A stretch of 64,000 nt of DNA. It comes from Mycobacterium sp. ITM-2016-00316. GTDB taxonomy: Bacteria > Actinomycetota > Actinomycetes > Mycobacteriales > Mycobacteriaceae. A model generated the notes under the pieces. It saw only the letters and a program-made list of their open reading frames with translations, was not told the DNA's origin and ran no database searches. How positions within the stretch are numbered: the first letter of the stretch is position 1; the number at the start of each line of letters is the position of its first letter. The position numbers and the translations under genes are program-made. Shown one piece after another: positions 9,316-21,031 of the stretch. The stretch is from positions 2,790,001 through 2,854,000 of the forward strand of contig NZ_CP134398.1 in assembly GCF_002968335.2 (NCBI RefSeq). Direction: 5' to 3'.

Positions 9316-10907
9316 ACGCCGTCTCGGCATCCTGCGGGGGAGCCGGGTACTGGCAGCAGCGCGCCGACGTCGTCGTCATCGGCACCGGAGTGGCCGGTCT
9401 GGTGGCCGCACTGGCCGCGGTGCGCGAGGGCCGCAAGGTCATCGTGCTCAGCAAGATCGCCGAGACCGCGACGTTCTACGCCCAGGGCGGCATCGCCGTC
9501 GTCCTGCCCGACGCGTTCTGTGCGGGCGGCGATTCCGTGGAGGCGCACGTCGCCGACACGCTCGCAGCCGGTGGCGGGTTGTGTGATGTGGACGCCGTGC
9601 GCTCCATCGTCGCCGACGGCTACCCGGCGGTTGCCGACCTCGTCGACGCCGGAGCCCGATTCGACGAGTCCACACCGGGACACTGGTCGCTGACCCGCGA
9701 GGGTGGCCACAGCCGGCGCCGGATCATCCACGCCGGCGGGGATGCCACCGGTGCGGAGGTGCAGCGCGCGCTCGATCACGCTGCCACCCACCTCGATATC
9801 CGGCGCAATCATGTGGCCCTGCAGATCTGTCATGACGGGGACCGGGTGACCGGGGTGCTGGTGCACAGCGACGACGGGCCGGGCCTCGTGCATGCCCCGT
9901 CGGTCATCCTGGCCACCGGCGGGCTGGGGCATCTGTACGCCGCCACCACCAACCCCGACGGATCCACCGGTGACGGTGTCGCGCTCGCGCTGCAGGCCGG
10001 GCTCAGCGTCACCGATATCGAGTTCATCCAGTTCCATCCGACGATGTTGTACACCGGGCCGGCCGGTGGGCGCCGCCCGCTGATCTCCGAGGCACTGCGT
10101 GGTGAAGGAGCCGTACTCGTCGACAGCCGAGGCAACTCCGTCACCGCGGGGGTGCACCCACTGGGCGACCTGGCGCCGCGCGACGTGGTCGCGGCCGCCA
10201 TCGACGCACGCCTGCGGGCGACCGGCGAAGCCTGCGTGTATCTCGATGCCACCGGTATCGACGATGTACACCGGCGGTTCCCGACCGTCACCGCGGCGTG
10301 CCTGGCCGCCGGTATCGATCCGGCCACCCGGCCGATTCCGGTGGTGCCGGGCGCGCACTACAGCTGCGGCGGCGTGCGCACCGACGTGCACGGGCGCACC
10401 GAACTGCCGGGGTTGTTCGCCGCCGGTGAGGTCGCGCGCACCGGTATGCACGGCGCAAACCGGTTGGCGTCCAACAGCTTGCTAGAAGGTCTTGTCGTCG
10501 GCGGCCGGGCCGGCCGCGCGGCATCCGCGCACGCCCGGCAGGCCGGGCCGGCCACGGCGGCCGCGCCCGCGGCCGTGCGACTGCCCGCGCTGGACCGAAA
10601 TGTGCTGCAGCGCGCCATGAGCCGGCACGCCTCCGTGGTCCGTGACGCCGATGGCCTGGGGCAACTGGCCGCCGTGCTGGCGGACGCGCCGCAGCGCACC
10701 GTCACCGATCGCGACACCGCCGAGGACGCCGCGCTCACGTGTGCGGCGCGGGCCATCGTCGCGGCCGCCCTCGCGCGCACCGAATCGCGTGGTTGTCATC
10801 ACCGTGGTGATCACCCGGAAACAGATGCCGCACAGGCGGTCAGCATCTCGGTACGCATGAATGACGCCGCTGATCCCGCCGTCGTCGCACCGGTCGGGGC
10901 CGGCTGA
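9312..10907 (+). CDS. nadB: L-aspartate oxidase NadB
   Basis: FAD-dependent L-aspartate oxidase, which makes iminoaspartate for NadA. The 531-residue protein has the dinucleotide motif [15 protein letters not shown] near residue 22, [13 protein letters not shown], the succinate dehydrogenase/fumarate reductase-type [20 protein letters not shown] active-site segment, EFIQFHPTM, and [10 protein letters not shown] followed by [24 protein letters not shown], all classic NadB features. It overlaps nadA by four bases. The C-terminal part (from about residue 480) is short and divergent, as is usual in actinobacteria. Length agrees with the M. tuberculosis protein. Confidence 0.97.
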   Translation: MNAVSASCGGAGYWQQRADVVVIGTGVAGLVAALAAVREGRKVIVLSKIAETATFYAQGGIAVVLPDAFCAGGDSVEAHVADTLAAGGGLCDVDAVRSIVADGYPAVADLVDAGARFDESTPGHWSLTREGGHSRRRIIHAGGDATGAEVQRALDHAATHLDIRRNHVALQICHDGDRVTGVLVHSDDGPGLVHAPSVILATGGLGHLYAATTNPDGSTGDGVALALQAGLSVTDIEFIQFHPTMLYTGPAGGRRPLISEALRGEGAVLVDSRGNSVTAGVHPLGDLAPRDVVAAAIDARLRATGEACVYLDATGIDDVHRRFPTVTAACLAAGIDPATRPIPVVPGAHYSCGGVRTDVHGRTELPGLFAAGEVARTGMHGANRLASNSLLEGLVVGGRAGRAASAHARQAGPATAAAPAAVRLPALDRNVLQRAMSRHASVVRDADGLGQLAAVLADAPQRTVTDRDTAEDAALTCAARAIVAAALARTESRGCHHRGDHPETDAAQAVSISVRMNDAADPAVVAPVGAG

Positions 10908-10936
10908 TGACGCATATGACCCAAGGAGCGCAGGTG

Positions 10937-11800
10937 ATGTCAACAGCTTTGTCGGCAGGCGAACTCGTCGAAGCCAGGGCTGTCATCGCCCGCGCCCTGG
11001 AAGAGGATCTGCGCTACGGGCCGGATGTCACCACCCTGGCGACGGTGCCCGCCGACGCCATCACGACGGCCTCGATGGCGACCCGTGAACCGGGCGTCGC
11101 CGCCGGTGTGGATCTGGCCCTGATGGTGCTCGACGAGGTGCTCGGAGCCGATGGCTACACCGTCCTGGACCGGGTGTATGACGGTGCCCGCCTGGAGGCC
11201 GGTCAGTCGCTGTTGCGTCTGACCGCGCCCGCGCAGGGACTGCTGACCGCCGAGCGCACCATGCTCAACCTGGTCTGCCATCTGTCCGGTATCGCGACCG
11301 CGACGGCCCGGTGGGTGGATGCCGTCGAGGGCACCGGCGCCAAGATCCGGGACACCCGCAAGACATTGGCCGGGTTGCGATTCCTGCAGAAGTACGCGGT
11401 CCGGGTCGGCGGCGGCGTGAACCACCGGATGGGGCTCGGCGACGCCGCGCTGATCAAGGACAACCATGTCGCGGCGGCCGGCTCGGTATTGGCCGCGCTG
11501 AACGCGGTGCGGGCGCTCGCACCGGACCTGCCGTGCGAGGTCGAGGTGGACTCGCTGGAGCAACTCGACGATGTGCTGGGCGCCGGGGTGGAACTGGTGT
11601 TGCTGGACAACTTTCCGGTGTGGCAGACCCAGATCGCGGTGCAGCGCCGCGATACCCGGGCACCGGCGACCTTGCTCGAATCCTCAGGCGGGTTGTCGCT
11701 GGAATCCGCAGCCGACTACGCCGGGACCGGTGTCGACTACCTGGCCGTCGGTGCCCTGACCCACTCGGTGCGGGTGCTCGATATCGGCCTGGACACCTAA
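10937..11800 (+). CDS. nadC: Nicotinate-nucleotide pyrophosphorylase (carboxylating) NadC
   Basis: Quinolinate phosphoribosyltransferase converts quinolinate and PRPP to nicotinate mononucleotide, the third step of de novo NAD synthesis. The 287 residues include EEDLRYGPDVTTLATVPA, AERTMLNLVCHLSGIAT, the substrate-binding DTRKTLAGLRFLQKYAVRVGGGVNHRMGL segment, IKDNHV and ESSGGLSLESAADYAGTGVDYLAVGALTHS. ATG 10937 is selected because AAGGAG at 10923-10928 is correctly spaced; earlier in-frame starts at 10907 and 10916 have no ribosome binding site. The gene ends within four bases of the convergent LysE gene. Confidence 0.96.
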   Translation: MSTALSAGELVEARAVIARALEEDLRYGPDVTTLATVPADAITTASMATREPGVAAGVDLALMVLDEVLGADGYTVLDRVYDGARLEAGQSLLRLTAPAQGLLTAERTMLNLVCHLSGIATATARWVDAVEGTGAKIRDTRKTLAGLRFLQKYAVRVGGGVNHRMGLGDAALIKDNHVAAAGSVLAALNAVRALAPDLPCEVEVDSLEQLDDVLGAGVELVLLDNFPVWQTQIAVQRRDTRAPATLLESSGGLSLESAADYAGTGVDYLAVGALTHSVRVLDIGLDT

Positions 11801-12432
11801 GCGGGAGCGCCGCGGCGCACCAGGGACAGCACGACGGCGGCCGCCGCGAACATCGTGGCGATGACGCGGTTCAGGATGGTCTGCTGGCGCGCGTTGTGCA
11901 GCCAGTTCATCAGCCGCCCGGCCAGCCCGGTGTAGAAGCCCATCACCACGATGTCGACGACGATCATCGTCAGCCCGATGGCCAGATACTGCGGAAGCAG
12001 CGGCGCCGCCGGCACCACGAACTGCGGCAGCGCCGCCAGGAAGAACACCAGTCCCTTGGGGTTGGTGGCGTTGACCAGAAATCCGCGCGCCACCAGACCA
12101 CGGCGGCTGCTGCCGGTCGGGGCGCCGAGCTGTTCCCGCAGATCGCGCGGGGCGGTGCGCCACTGGCGGATTGCCAGGTACGCCAGGTAGGCCACCCCCA
12201 GCCACTTGATCACGGTGAAGGCCAGCGCCGATGCCGCGACGATCGCACCGACGCCGGCGGCCACCAGCACCAGTTGCAGCATCAAACCGATCTCCAGGCC
12301 GAACACGCTCCACCAGCCGCGCCGCAGACCCTCGGTCATCCCGGTGGCCATCGACTGCACCGCGCCGGGGCCCGGCGCCACGCTGATCACGATCGCCGCA
12401 CCGAGGAAAGCCAGCCACACCTGCCAGGTCAT
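11797..12432 (-). CDS. LysE/RhtB-family amino acid exporter
   Basis: A 211-residue inner-membrane exporter of the LysE/RhtB superfamily. The N-terminus WLAFLGAAIVISVAPGPGAVQSMATGMTEG holds the PGP motif of the family; about six hydrophobic segments follow, and FLVNATNPKGLVFFLAALPQF is the conserved NPK region after the first half. Such proteins export amino acids or small hydrophilic metabolites; the substrate here is unknown. It is convergent with nadC, their stops overlapping by four bases, and starts at ATG 12432. No regulator lies next to it. Confidence 0.85.
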   Translation of the reverse strand: MTWQVWLAFLGAAIVISVAPGPGAVQSMATGMTEGLRRGWWSVFGLEIGLMLQLVLVAAGVGAIVAASALAFTVIKWLGVAYLAYLAIRQWRTAPRDLREQLGAPTGSSRRGLVARGFLVNATNPKGLVFFLAALPQFVVPAAPLLPQYLAIGLTMIVVDIVVMGFYTGLAGRLMNWLHNARQQTILNRVIATMFAAAAVVLSLVRRGAPA

Positions 12433-12466
12433 GGAGAAAGTGTGGCAGGTCCGGTCAACCGATATT

Positions 12467-12889
12467 TCAGGCGATATCGGCGACGAAGACCCCGGTCCTG
12501 CGGGCCATCACGCGAGCGATGAAGGGCAGCGACGGATCTTTGGTGCCCGCCGGCAGGACCCGCGGATTCACCAGGTGCAGGTCCTTGCGCGATACCAGGA
12601 TGTCCGCCTCACCGGCGGCCAGCACGTTCTTCACCCAATTCGTCTTGCCGTGGATCAGTCCGATGGCCAGGGTGTTGCCCTTGCGGTAGGCGGTGACCGG
12701 GGTCTCGTACCGGGTCCCGGAGGTGCGCCCGGTATGGGTGATCACACTCATCCCGGGCAGCTTCCTGCTGATCGGCGTCATGAGGGGATTGATGTACTTG
12801 ATCTGGAAGTTCTCCAGCGCCGGCGGTACCAGCATCGGCACGCCGGAGGCGTTGTTGGGATGTTGCTTACGTGACGGCGACGCGGACAT
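12467..12889 (-). CDS. Deazaflavin (F420)-dependent nitroreductase-family protein
   Basis: A 140-residue protein of the Ddn-like deazaflavin-dependent oxidoreductase family, which uses reduced F420 to reduce quinones or nitro compounds. The core runs [55 protein letters not shown]; the TGRTSG...R..P and G....WV.N...GG-like parts are the usual markers, with AGEAD in place of the common GG.A. The substrate is unknown. It starts at ATG 12889, 45 bases from the divergent hisD. A similar gene stands before hisD in M. tuberculosis. Confidence 0.82.
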   Translation of the reverse strand: MSASPSRKQHPNNASGVPMLVPPALENFQIKYINPLMTPISRKLPGMSVITHTGRTSGTRYETPVTAYRKGNTLAIGLIHGKTNWVKNVLAAGEADILVSRKDLHLVNPRVLPAGTKDPSLPFIARVMARRTGVFVADIA

Positions 12890-12922
12890 GACGGCTCCCG
12901 AATTCGATTTGGCCTGCTCTGG

Positions 12923-12928
12923 GACAAT
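12923..12928 (+). promoter_or_regulatory. Putative -10 of the his operon, leaderless hisD
   Basis: GACAAT lies six bases before the GTG start of hisD, the spacing of mycobacterial leaderless promoters. The same hexamer and spacing recur before the methyltransferase gene (19400) and the HAD gene (63896). Confidence 0.5.
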
Positions 12929-12934
12929 AGACCC

Positions 12935-16058
<3,124 letters not shown>

Positions 16059-16060
16059 AC

Positions 16061-16687
16061 GTGGAGAGTTCGCGAAAAGTTGTCGTGCTGGACTACGGGT
16101 CCGGCAACCTGCGTTCGGCGCAGCGCGCCCTGGAGCGCACCGGTGCCGACGTCGAGGTCACCGCGGATCCGGGCGTGGCGTTCGAGGCCGACGGTCTGGT
16201 GGTTCCCGGCGTCGGCGCGTACGAGGCCTGCATGACGGGCCTGCGCGATATCGGCGGCGAACAGATCATCGCCAAGCGCCTGGCGGCGGGCCGTCCGGTG
16301 CTCGGCGTCTGCGTCGGTATGCAGATCCTGTTCACCCGGGGCGTCGAGTTCGGGGTACAGACCGAGGGCTGCGCCCAGTGGCCGGGAGCGGTGACCCGCC
16401 TCGATGCCCCGGTGATCCCGCACATGGGCTGGAATGTCGTCGACGCACCCGCCGAGAGCACCCTGTTCCGCGGACTGGAGGCCGACACCCGGTTCTACTT
16501 CGTGCACTCCTATGCGGCTCAGACCTGGGAGGGTGATCCCGACGCGCTGCTCACCTGGGCGACGCATCAGGTGCCGTTCCTGGCGGCCGTGGAGAACGGG
16601 CCGCTGTCGGCCACCCAGTTCCACCCCGAGAAGAGCGGCGACGCCGGTGCGACGCTGCTGCGCAATTGGGTCGACAGCCTCGGCTGA
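16061..16687 (+). CDS. hisH: Imidazole glycerol phosphate synthase, glutaminase subunit
   Basis: Class I glutamine amidotransferase that supplies ammonia to HisF. The 208-residue protein has the nucleophile in [10 protein letters not shown] (about residue 86) and the His-Glu pair in TQFHPEKSG near the C-terminus, plus [10 protein letters not shown] at the start. GTG 16061 follows hisB by two bases. It works as a heterodimer with the hisF product encoded 1.6 kb downstream in the same operon. Confidence 0.96.
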   Translation: MESSRKVVVLDYGSGNLRSAQRALERTGADVEVTADPGVAFEADGLVVPGVGAYEACMTGLRDIGGEQIIAKRLAAGRPVLGVCVGMQILFTRGVEFGVQTEGCAQWPGAVTRLDAPVIPHMGWNVVDAPAESTLFRGLEADTRFYFVHSYAAQTWEGDPDALLTWATHQVPFLAAVENGPLSATQFHPEKSGDAGATLLRNWVDSLG

Positions 16688-16710
16688 CGAGGCAAGTAAG
16701 GTAACCGCAC

Positions 16711-17445
16711 GTGTCCCTAATTCTTCTTCCCGCCGTCGACGTCGTCGAGGGCCGCGCCGTACGCCTGGTTCAGGGTGTGGCCGGCAGTGAAACCGAGTAC
16801 GGCTCCGCGTTGGACGCCGCCCTGGGCTGGCAGCGCGACGGTGCTGAATGGATCCATCTGGTCGACCTGGACGCCGCGTTCGGGCGTGGTTCCAACCGCG
16901 AACTGCTCGCCGATGTGGTCGGGCAACTCGATGTCGCGGTGGAGCTCTCCGGCGGTATCCGCGACGACGAGAGCCTGAAGGCCGCGCTGGCCACCGGGTG
17001 CCGCCGGGTGAACCTGGGCACCGCGGCGTTGGAGAATCCGCAGTGGTGCGCCGAAGCGATCGCCGAGCACGGCGACAAGGTGGCCGTCGGGCTGGATGTA
17101 AAGCTGGAGAACGGCGACTACCGTTTGCGCGGCCGCGGCTGGGAGACCGACGGCGGTGACCTCTGGCCGGTCCTGGATCGCCTTGTCGGCGAGGGCTGCT
17201 CACGCTTCGTGGTCACCGATGTCACCAAGGACGGCACCCTGAACGGGCCGAACCTGGAGCTGCTGGCCTCGGTCACCGAGCGCACCGACGCGCCCGTGAT
17301 CGCCTCCGGCGGGGTGTCGAGCCTGGACGACCTGCGGGCCATCGCCACCCTGACCGACCGCGGCGTCGAGGGCGCCATCGTCGGAAAGGCGCTGTACGCC
17401 GGGCGTTTCACGCTGCCCGAGGCGCTCAGCGCGGTCAGCGGCTGA
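16711..17445 (+). CDS. priA: Phosphoribosyl isomerase A (bifunctional HisA/TrpF, PriA)
   Basis: A 244-residue TIM-barrel Amadori isomerase. In actinobacteria this HisA homologue, PriA, isomerises both ProFAR (histidine) and phosphoribosyl-anthranilate (tryptophan). Visible are the catalytic aspartates in [15 protein letters not shown] and [19 protein letters not shown], the half-barrel repeats [10 protein letters not shown] and [13 protein letters not shown], and a C-terminal [11 protein letters not shown]. The trp cluster in this window has trpE, trpC, trpB and trpA but no trpF, consistent with PriA serving both pathways. GTG start 16711; it overlaps the next ATG by one base. Confidence 0.95.
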   Translation: MSLILLPAVDVVEGRAVRLVQGVAGSETEYGSALDAALGWQRDGAEWIHLVDLDAAFGRGSNRELLADVVGQLDVAVELSGGIRDDESLKAALATGCRRVNLGTAALENPQWCAEAIAEHGDKVAVGLDVKLENGDYRLRGRGWETDGGDLWPVLDRLVGEGCSRFVVTDVTKDGTLNGPNLELLASVTERTDAPVIASGGVSSLDDLRAIATLTDRGVEGAIVGKALYAGRFTLPEALSAVSG

Positions 17446-18257
17446 TGGTCGAGCCCGGGAAACTCGCGGCACTGCTCGCCACCGCCGCAAACGTCCTCGA
17501 CGATGTGTCGGCGGCGTTCATCGACGGACACCGGGCCGACTCCGCAGTCCGCAAGCAGGGCAACGACTTCGCGACCGAAGTGGATCTCGCCATCGAGCGC
17601 CGCGTGGTGGCCGCCCTGACCGAACAGACCGGCATCGGGGTACACGGCGAGGAATTCGGCGGCGCGCCCATCGATTCCGAGTTGGTGTGGGTGCTCGACC
17701 CGATCGACGGCACCTTCAACTACGCCGCCGGTTCGCCGATGGCCGCGATCCTGCTCGGTCTGCTCGCCAAGGGGGAGCCGGTCGGCGGGCTGACCTGGCT
17801 GCCGTTCACCGGCAACCGCTATATCGCGGCGGCCGGTGGACCGTTGCGGGACAACGGAACAGAGCTTCCCGCCCTGGCACGGTCCACTCTCACCGATTCG
17901 ATTGTCGGCATCCAGACCTACAATATCGACTCGCGCGGCCGTTTTCCGGGCCGCTACCGGGCCGAGGTGCTGGCCAACCTGAGCCGGGTGTCGTCCCGGG
18001 TACGCATGCACGGCGCCACCGGTGTCGACCTGGCGTACGTGGCCGCCGGGGTGCTCGGCGGTGCGATCAGCTTCGGTCACCACATCTGGGATCACGCGGC
18101 CGGGGTGGCGCTGGTGCGCGCTGCCGGCGGCGTCGTCACCGATCTCGCCGGGCAACCCTGGACGGCCGAATCGAAGTCGGCGCTGGCCGCCGCCCCGGGC
18201 ATCCACGAGCAGATCCTGGAACTGGTCGCCGCCGCGGGTTCCCCGGAGGACTACTGA
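17445..18257 (+). CDS. impA: Inositol monophosphatase-family phosphatase ImpA
   Basis: Mg-dependent phosphatase of the inositol monophosphatase family, 270 residues. The metal-binding motifs are [12 protein letters not shown] near 40, GEEFGG near 68, [17 protein letters not shown] near 83 and the C-terminal [16 protein letters not shown]. Mycobacterial ImpA sits in the his operon between hisA and hisF and has been tied to inositol phosphate dephosphorylation; because hisB is single-domain, a histidinol-phosphate phosphatase role is an alternative to weigh. ATG 17445 overlaps the hisA stop by one base. Confidence 0.9.
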   Translation: MVEPGKLAALLATAANVLDDVSAAFIDGHRADSAVRKQGNDFATEVDLAIERRVVAALTEQTGIGVHGEEFGGAPIDSELVWVLDPIDGTFNYAAGSPMAAILLGLLAKGEPVGGLTWLPFTGNRYIAAAGGPLRDNGTELPALARSTLTDSIVGIQTYNIDSRGRFPGRYRAEVLANLSRVSSRVRMHGATGVDLAYVAAGVLGGAISFGHHIWDHAAGVALVRAAGGVVTDLAGQPWTAESKSALAAAPGIHEQILELVAAAGSPEDY

Positions 18258-18258
18258 G

Positions 18259-19032
18259 ATGGGTGTCGCGGTCAGGGTCATCCCGTGCCTGGACGTCGAT
18301 GACGGCCGGGTCGTCAAGGGTGTCAACTTCGAGAACCTCAGGGATGCAGGTGACCCCGTCGAACTGGCGGCAGCCTATGACGCCGCCGGCGCCGACGAGC
18401 TGACCTTCCTGGACGTCACCGCCTCCTCGGCGGGGCGGTCCACCATGCTCGAGGTGGTGCGCCGCACCGCCGAGCAGGTGTTCATCCCGCTCACCGTCGG
18501 CGGCGGGGTGCGCTCGGTGGCCGATGTGGACACCCTGCTGCGCGCCGGTGCGGACAAGGTGTCGGTGAACACCGCCGCGATCGCGCGACCGGAACTGCTC
18601 GCCGAACTGTCCAGGCAGTTCGGTTCCCAGTGCATCGTGCTGAGCGTCGATGCCCGCACGGTGCCCGCGGGGTCGGAACCGACCCCGTCGGGCTGGGAGG
18701 TCACCACCCACGGCGGCCGTCGCGGCACCGGCATCGACGCCGTCGAGTGGGCCCGCCGCGGAGCCGAACTCGGGGTGGGGGAGATCCTGCTGAACTCGAT
18801 GGACGCCGACGGCACCAAGGCCGGTTTCGACCTGCCGATGCTGCACGCGGTGCGCGCGGCGGTCACGGTCCCGGTGATCGCCAGCGGCGGCGCGGGCGCG
18901 GTGGGCGATTTCGCCCCGGCCGTGCAGGCCGGGGCCGATGCGGTGCTGGCCGCCAGCGTGTTCCACTTCGGTGAACTCACCATCGGTGAAGTGAAGGCCG
19001 CGATGGCGGCCGACGGCATAGAGGTGCGGTGA
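18259..19032 (+). CDS. hisF: Imidazole glycerol phosphate synthase, cyclase subunit
   Basis: TIM-barrel cyclase that uses ammonia from HisH to form imidazoleglycerol phosphate and AICAR. The 257 residues begin [31 protein letters not shown] and contain [38 protein letters not shown] (second catalytic aspartate) and [16 protein letters not shown] 18259 one base after the impA stop is the start; a longer in-frame opening from 18022 lies inside impA. Confidence 0.97.
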   Translation: MGVAVRVIPCLDVDDGRVVKGVNFENLRDAGDPVELAAAYDAAGADELTFLDVTASSAGRSTMLEVVRRTAEQVFIPLTVGGGVRSVADVDTLLRAGADKVSVNTAAIARPELLAELSRQFGSQCIVLSVDARTVPAGSEPTPSGWEVTTHGGRRGTGIDAVEWARRGAELGVGEILLNSMDADGTKAGFDLPMLHAVRAAVTVPVIASGGAGAVGDFAPAVQAGADAVLAASVFHFGELTIGEVKAAMAADGIEVR

Positions 19033-19376
19033 TGGCTCTCGACCCCGCCGTCTCCGCACGGCTCAAACGCAATGAGGCCGGCCTGTTCACCGCGGTGGTG
19101 CAGGAACACGGCAGCGGCGACGTGTTGATGGTCGCCTGGATGGACGATGACGCGCTGGCCCGCACCCTGGAAACCCGCGAGGCCACCTACTTCTCGCGGT
19201 CCCGCGGCGAACAATGGGTCAAGGGCGCCACCTCCGGGCACACCCAGTACGTGCGCTCGGTGCGGCTGGACTGCGACGGTGACAGCGTGCTGCTCGAGGT
19301 CGACCAGGTCGGCGGGGCCTGCCACACCGGGGATCACAGCTGCTTCGACGCGGATCTGCTGCTCGGCGACGCTTGA
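19032..19376 (+). CDS. hisI: Phosphoribosyl-AMP cyclohydrolase
   Basis: Zinc enzyme opening the purine ring of phosphoribosyl-AMP. The 114 residues include [73 protein letters not shown] with conserved metal-binding cysteines. The PR-ATP pyrophosphatase (hisE) is not fused and lies elsewhere. ATG 19032 overlaps the hisF stop. This is the last his gene; the inserted methyltransferase gene follows at once. Confidence 0.96.
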   Translation: MALDPAVSARLKRNEAGLFTAVVQEHGSGDVLMVAWMDDDALARTLETREATYFSRSRGEQWVKGATSGHTQYVRSVRLDCDGDSVLLEVDQVGGACHTGDHSCFDADLLLGDA

Positions 19377-19382
19377 CCGTAT

Positions 19383-19405
19383 TTGTCGGTGGCATCGTTG
19401 ACAAT
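19383..19405 (+). promoter_or_regulatory. RecA-NDp (PafBC-type) DNA-damage promoter before the methyltransferase
   Basis: TTGTCGGTG at 19383-19391, exactly eight bases, then GACAAT at 19400-19405. The 9-mer and spacing match the mycobacterial RecA-NDp motif; the hexamer has A and T at the conserved second and sixth places but G at the first. The GTG start at 19412 is six bases further on, giving a leaderless mRNA. The motif begins seven bases after the hisI stop, so the R-M genes can be transcribed apart from the his operon. Confidence 0.65.
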
Positions 19406-19411
19406 GGCCCG

Positions 19412-21031
19412 GTGACCGAAGACACCGCCGCCACCCGCAAGGCCCGCGGTGCGTTCTTCACCCCACCGCAGATCACCCGGTATCTGGCCGACTGGGCGGT
19501 GCGCGCACCCGATGACGCGGTGTTCGAGCCGTCGGCCGGTGACGCCGCCTTCCTGGTCGCAGCCACCGAACGGTTGCGTCGGCTCGGCGCCGAACACCCC
19601 GAACTCGACGGGGTCGAGATCCATCCCGCCAGCGTCGCGACGGCCCGGCGCCGGGTGACCGAGGCCGGTGGCAGGGCGCGGGTGCGCACCGCGGACTTCT
19701 TCGACATCGCCCCCACACCGACGTATTCGGCGGTGCTGGGCAACCCGCCCTACATCCGCTATCAGGACTTCCGTGGCAGTCAGCGGGCCCAGTCCCGGCG
19801 CGCCGCGCTCAAGGCCGGCGTCACACTGTCGGCGCTGGCGTCGAGCTGGGCGGCATTCACCGTGCACGCCGCACTGTTCCTGCGTCCGGGCGGCCGGATG
19901 GCGCTGGTGCTGCCCGCCGAGCTGCTCAGCGTCAACTACGCCGCCGCGGTGCGCAAGTTCCTGTTCGACCGGTTCGCCAGCGTGGAGCTGGTGATGTTCG
20001 ACGAGCAGGTCTTCCCGGGGGCCGAGGCCGATGTGGTGCTGCTGCTGGCCGATGGCTTCGGGGCGGGCCCGTCCGGGCACGCCGTCATCCACCGGGCCCG
20101 CAATGCCGAATCGTTGACTTCCGAACTGGTGCAACGGCATTGGTCCCCGGTTGATCCGGCCGACAAATGGGTCAGCGGGCTCATCGGCAATCGTCCCGTC
20201 GAGATTCTGCACGGCCTGCACGACGACGGGCGGTTCAGCACGCTCGAAGAGTGGGGTGACACCACGCTGGGCATGGTGACCGGCAACAACGGCTACTTCG
20301 CGTTGTCCCCGGCCCGGGTGTCCGAGCTCAGGCTGCGACCGGCCGATCTGCTGACCCTGTCCCCGCCGGGCAGCGGGCACCTCCGTGGGCTCGCCCTGTC
20401 CACGAACCAACTCGCGGCACTGGGCGCCGACGGGCGCTCGGTGTACCTCTTCCGGCCTACCGGCCGTCTCTCGGCGCCGGCGCAGCGCTATATCGACGCC
20501 GGCCATGCCGCCGGGGTGCACCTGGCCTATAAATGCCGGGTCCGCACACCCTGGTACCTGGTGCCGCTGGTGAAACCAGCCGACCTGCTGCTGACGTGCA
20601 TGAATGCCGACACGCCGCGGCTGGTCACCAACCGGGCCGGCGCGCACCACCTCAATTCGGTGCACGGGGTGTACCTGCGCGACGAGGTGGCCGCACTGGG
20701 ACGTGATCTGTTGCCGCTGGCCGCGCTGAACTCGGTGACCGTGCTGCATGCGGAGATGGTGGGCCGCGCCTACGGCGGCGGTGTGCTGAAAATCGAACCG
20801 CGCGAAGCGGATCGCTGGCTGGTGCCGGCCCCGGACCTGATCGCCGCCCGCGCCACCGAATTGCGGGCCGCCCGGCGCACCGTCGCCGCGCTGCTGGGTC
20901 GCGGCAAGCTGCTCGATGCGGTCGGCGTCATCGACGACGCGCTGGACCTGGCGACGGACCTGGAATCGGTTCAGGCCGCGCGCCATTCGCTGGCCTCCAG
21001 GAGAGCGGTAAGGTCGCGGCGTGCCCGCTGA
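19412..21031 (+). CDS. N6-adenine DNA methyltransferase of a type II R-M system
   Basis: A 539-residue S-adenosylmethionine-dependent DNA methyltransferase of the gamma (TaqI-like) class. Motif X is GAFFTPPQITRYL (residues 13-25), motif I is FEPSAGDAAFL (38-48), an acidic motif II is in GVEIHPAS, and the catalytic motif IV is NPPY (111-114, LGNPPYIRYQDF). The C-terminal half (about 250-520) looks like a target-recognition region and contains a GRAYGGGVLKIEP segment. GTG 19412 is used because a RecA-NDp-like promoter lies just before it; the frame is open from TTG 19373 at the hisI stop. It overlaps the next gene by 11 bases, as expected for a modification-restriction pair. In M. tuberculosis this spot after hisI holds a cation transporter instead. 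Confidence 0.88.
   Translation: MTEDTAATRKARGAFFTPPQITRYLADWAVRAPDDAVFEPSAGDAAFLVAATERLRRLGAEHPELDGVEIHPASVATARRRVTEAGGRARVRTADFFDIAPTPTYSAVLGNPPYIRYQDFRGSQRAQSRRAALKAGVTLSALASSWAAFTVHAALFLRPGGRMALVLPAELLSVNYAAAVRKFLFDRFASVELVMFDEQVFPGAEADVVLLLADGFGAGPSGHAVIHRARNAESLTSELVQRHWSPVDPADKWVSGLIGNRPVEILHGLHDDGRFSTLEEWGDTTLGMVTGNNGYFALSPARVSELRLRPADLLTLSPPGSGHLRGLALSTNQLAALGADGRSVYLFRPTGRLSAPAQRYIDAGHAAGVHLAYKCRVRTPWYLVPLVKPADLLLTCMNADTPRLVTNRAGAHHLNSVHGVYLRDEVAALGRDLLPLAALNSVTVLHAEMVGRAYGGGVLKIEPREADRWLVPAPDLIAARATELRAARRTVAALLGRGKLLDAVGVIDDALDLATDLESVQAARHSLASRRAVRSRRAR

Noticed and set aside
9168..10451. A 427-codon antisense frame in nadB
   Set aside because: Composition typical of third-position GC bias; nadB is certain.
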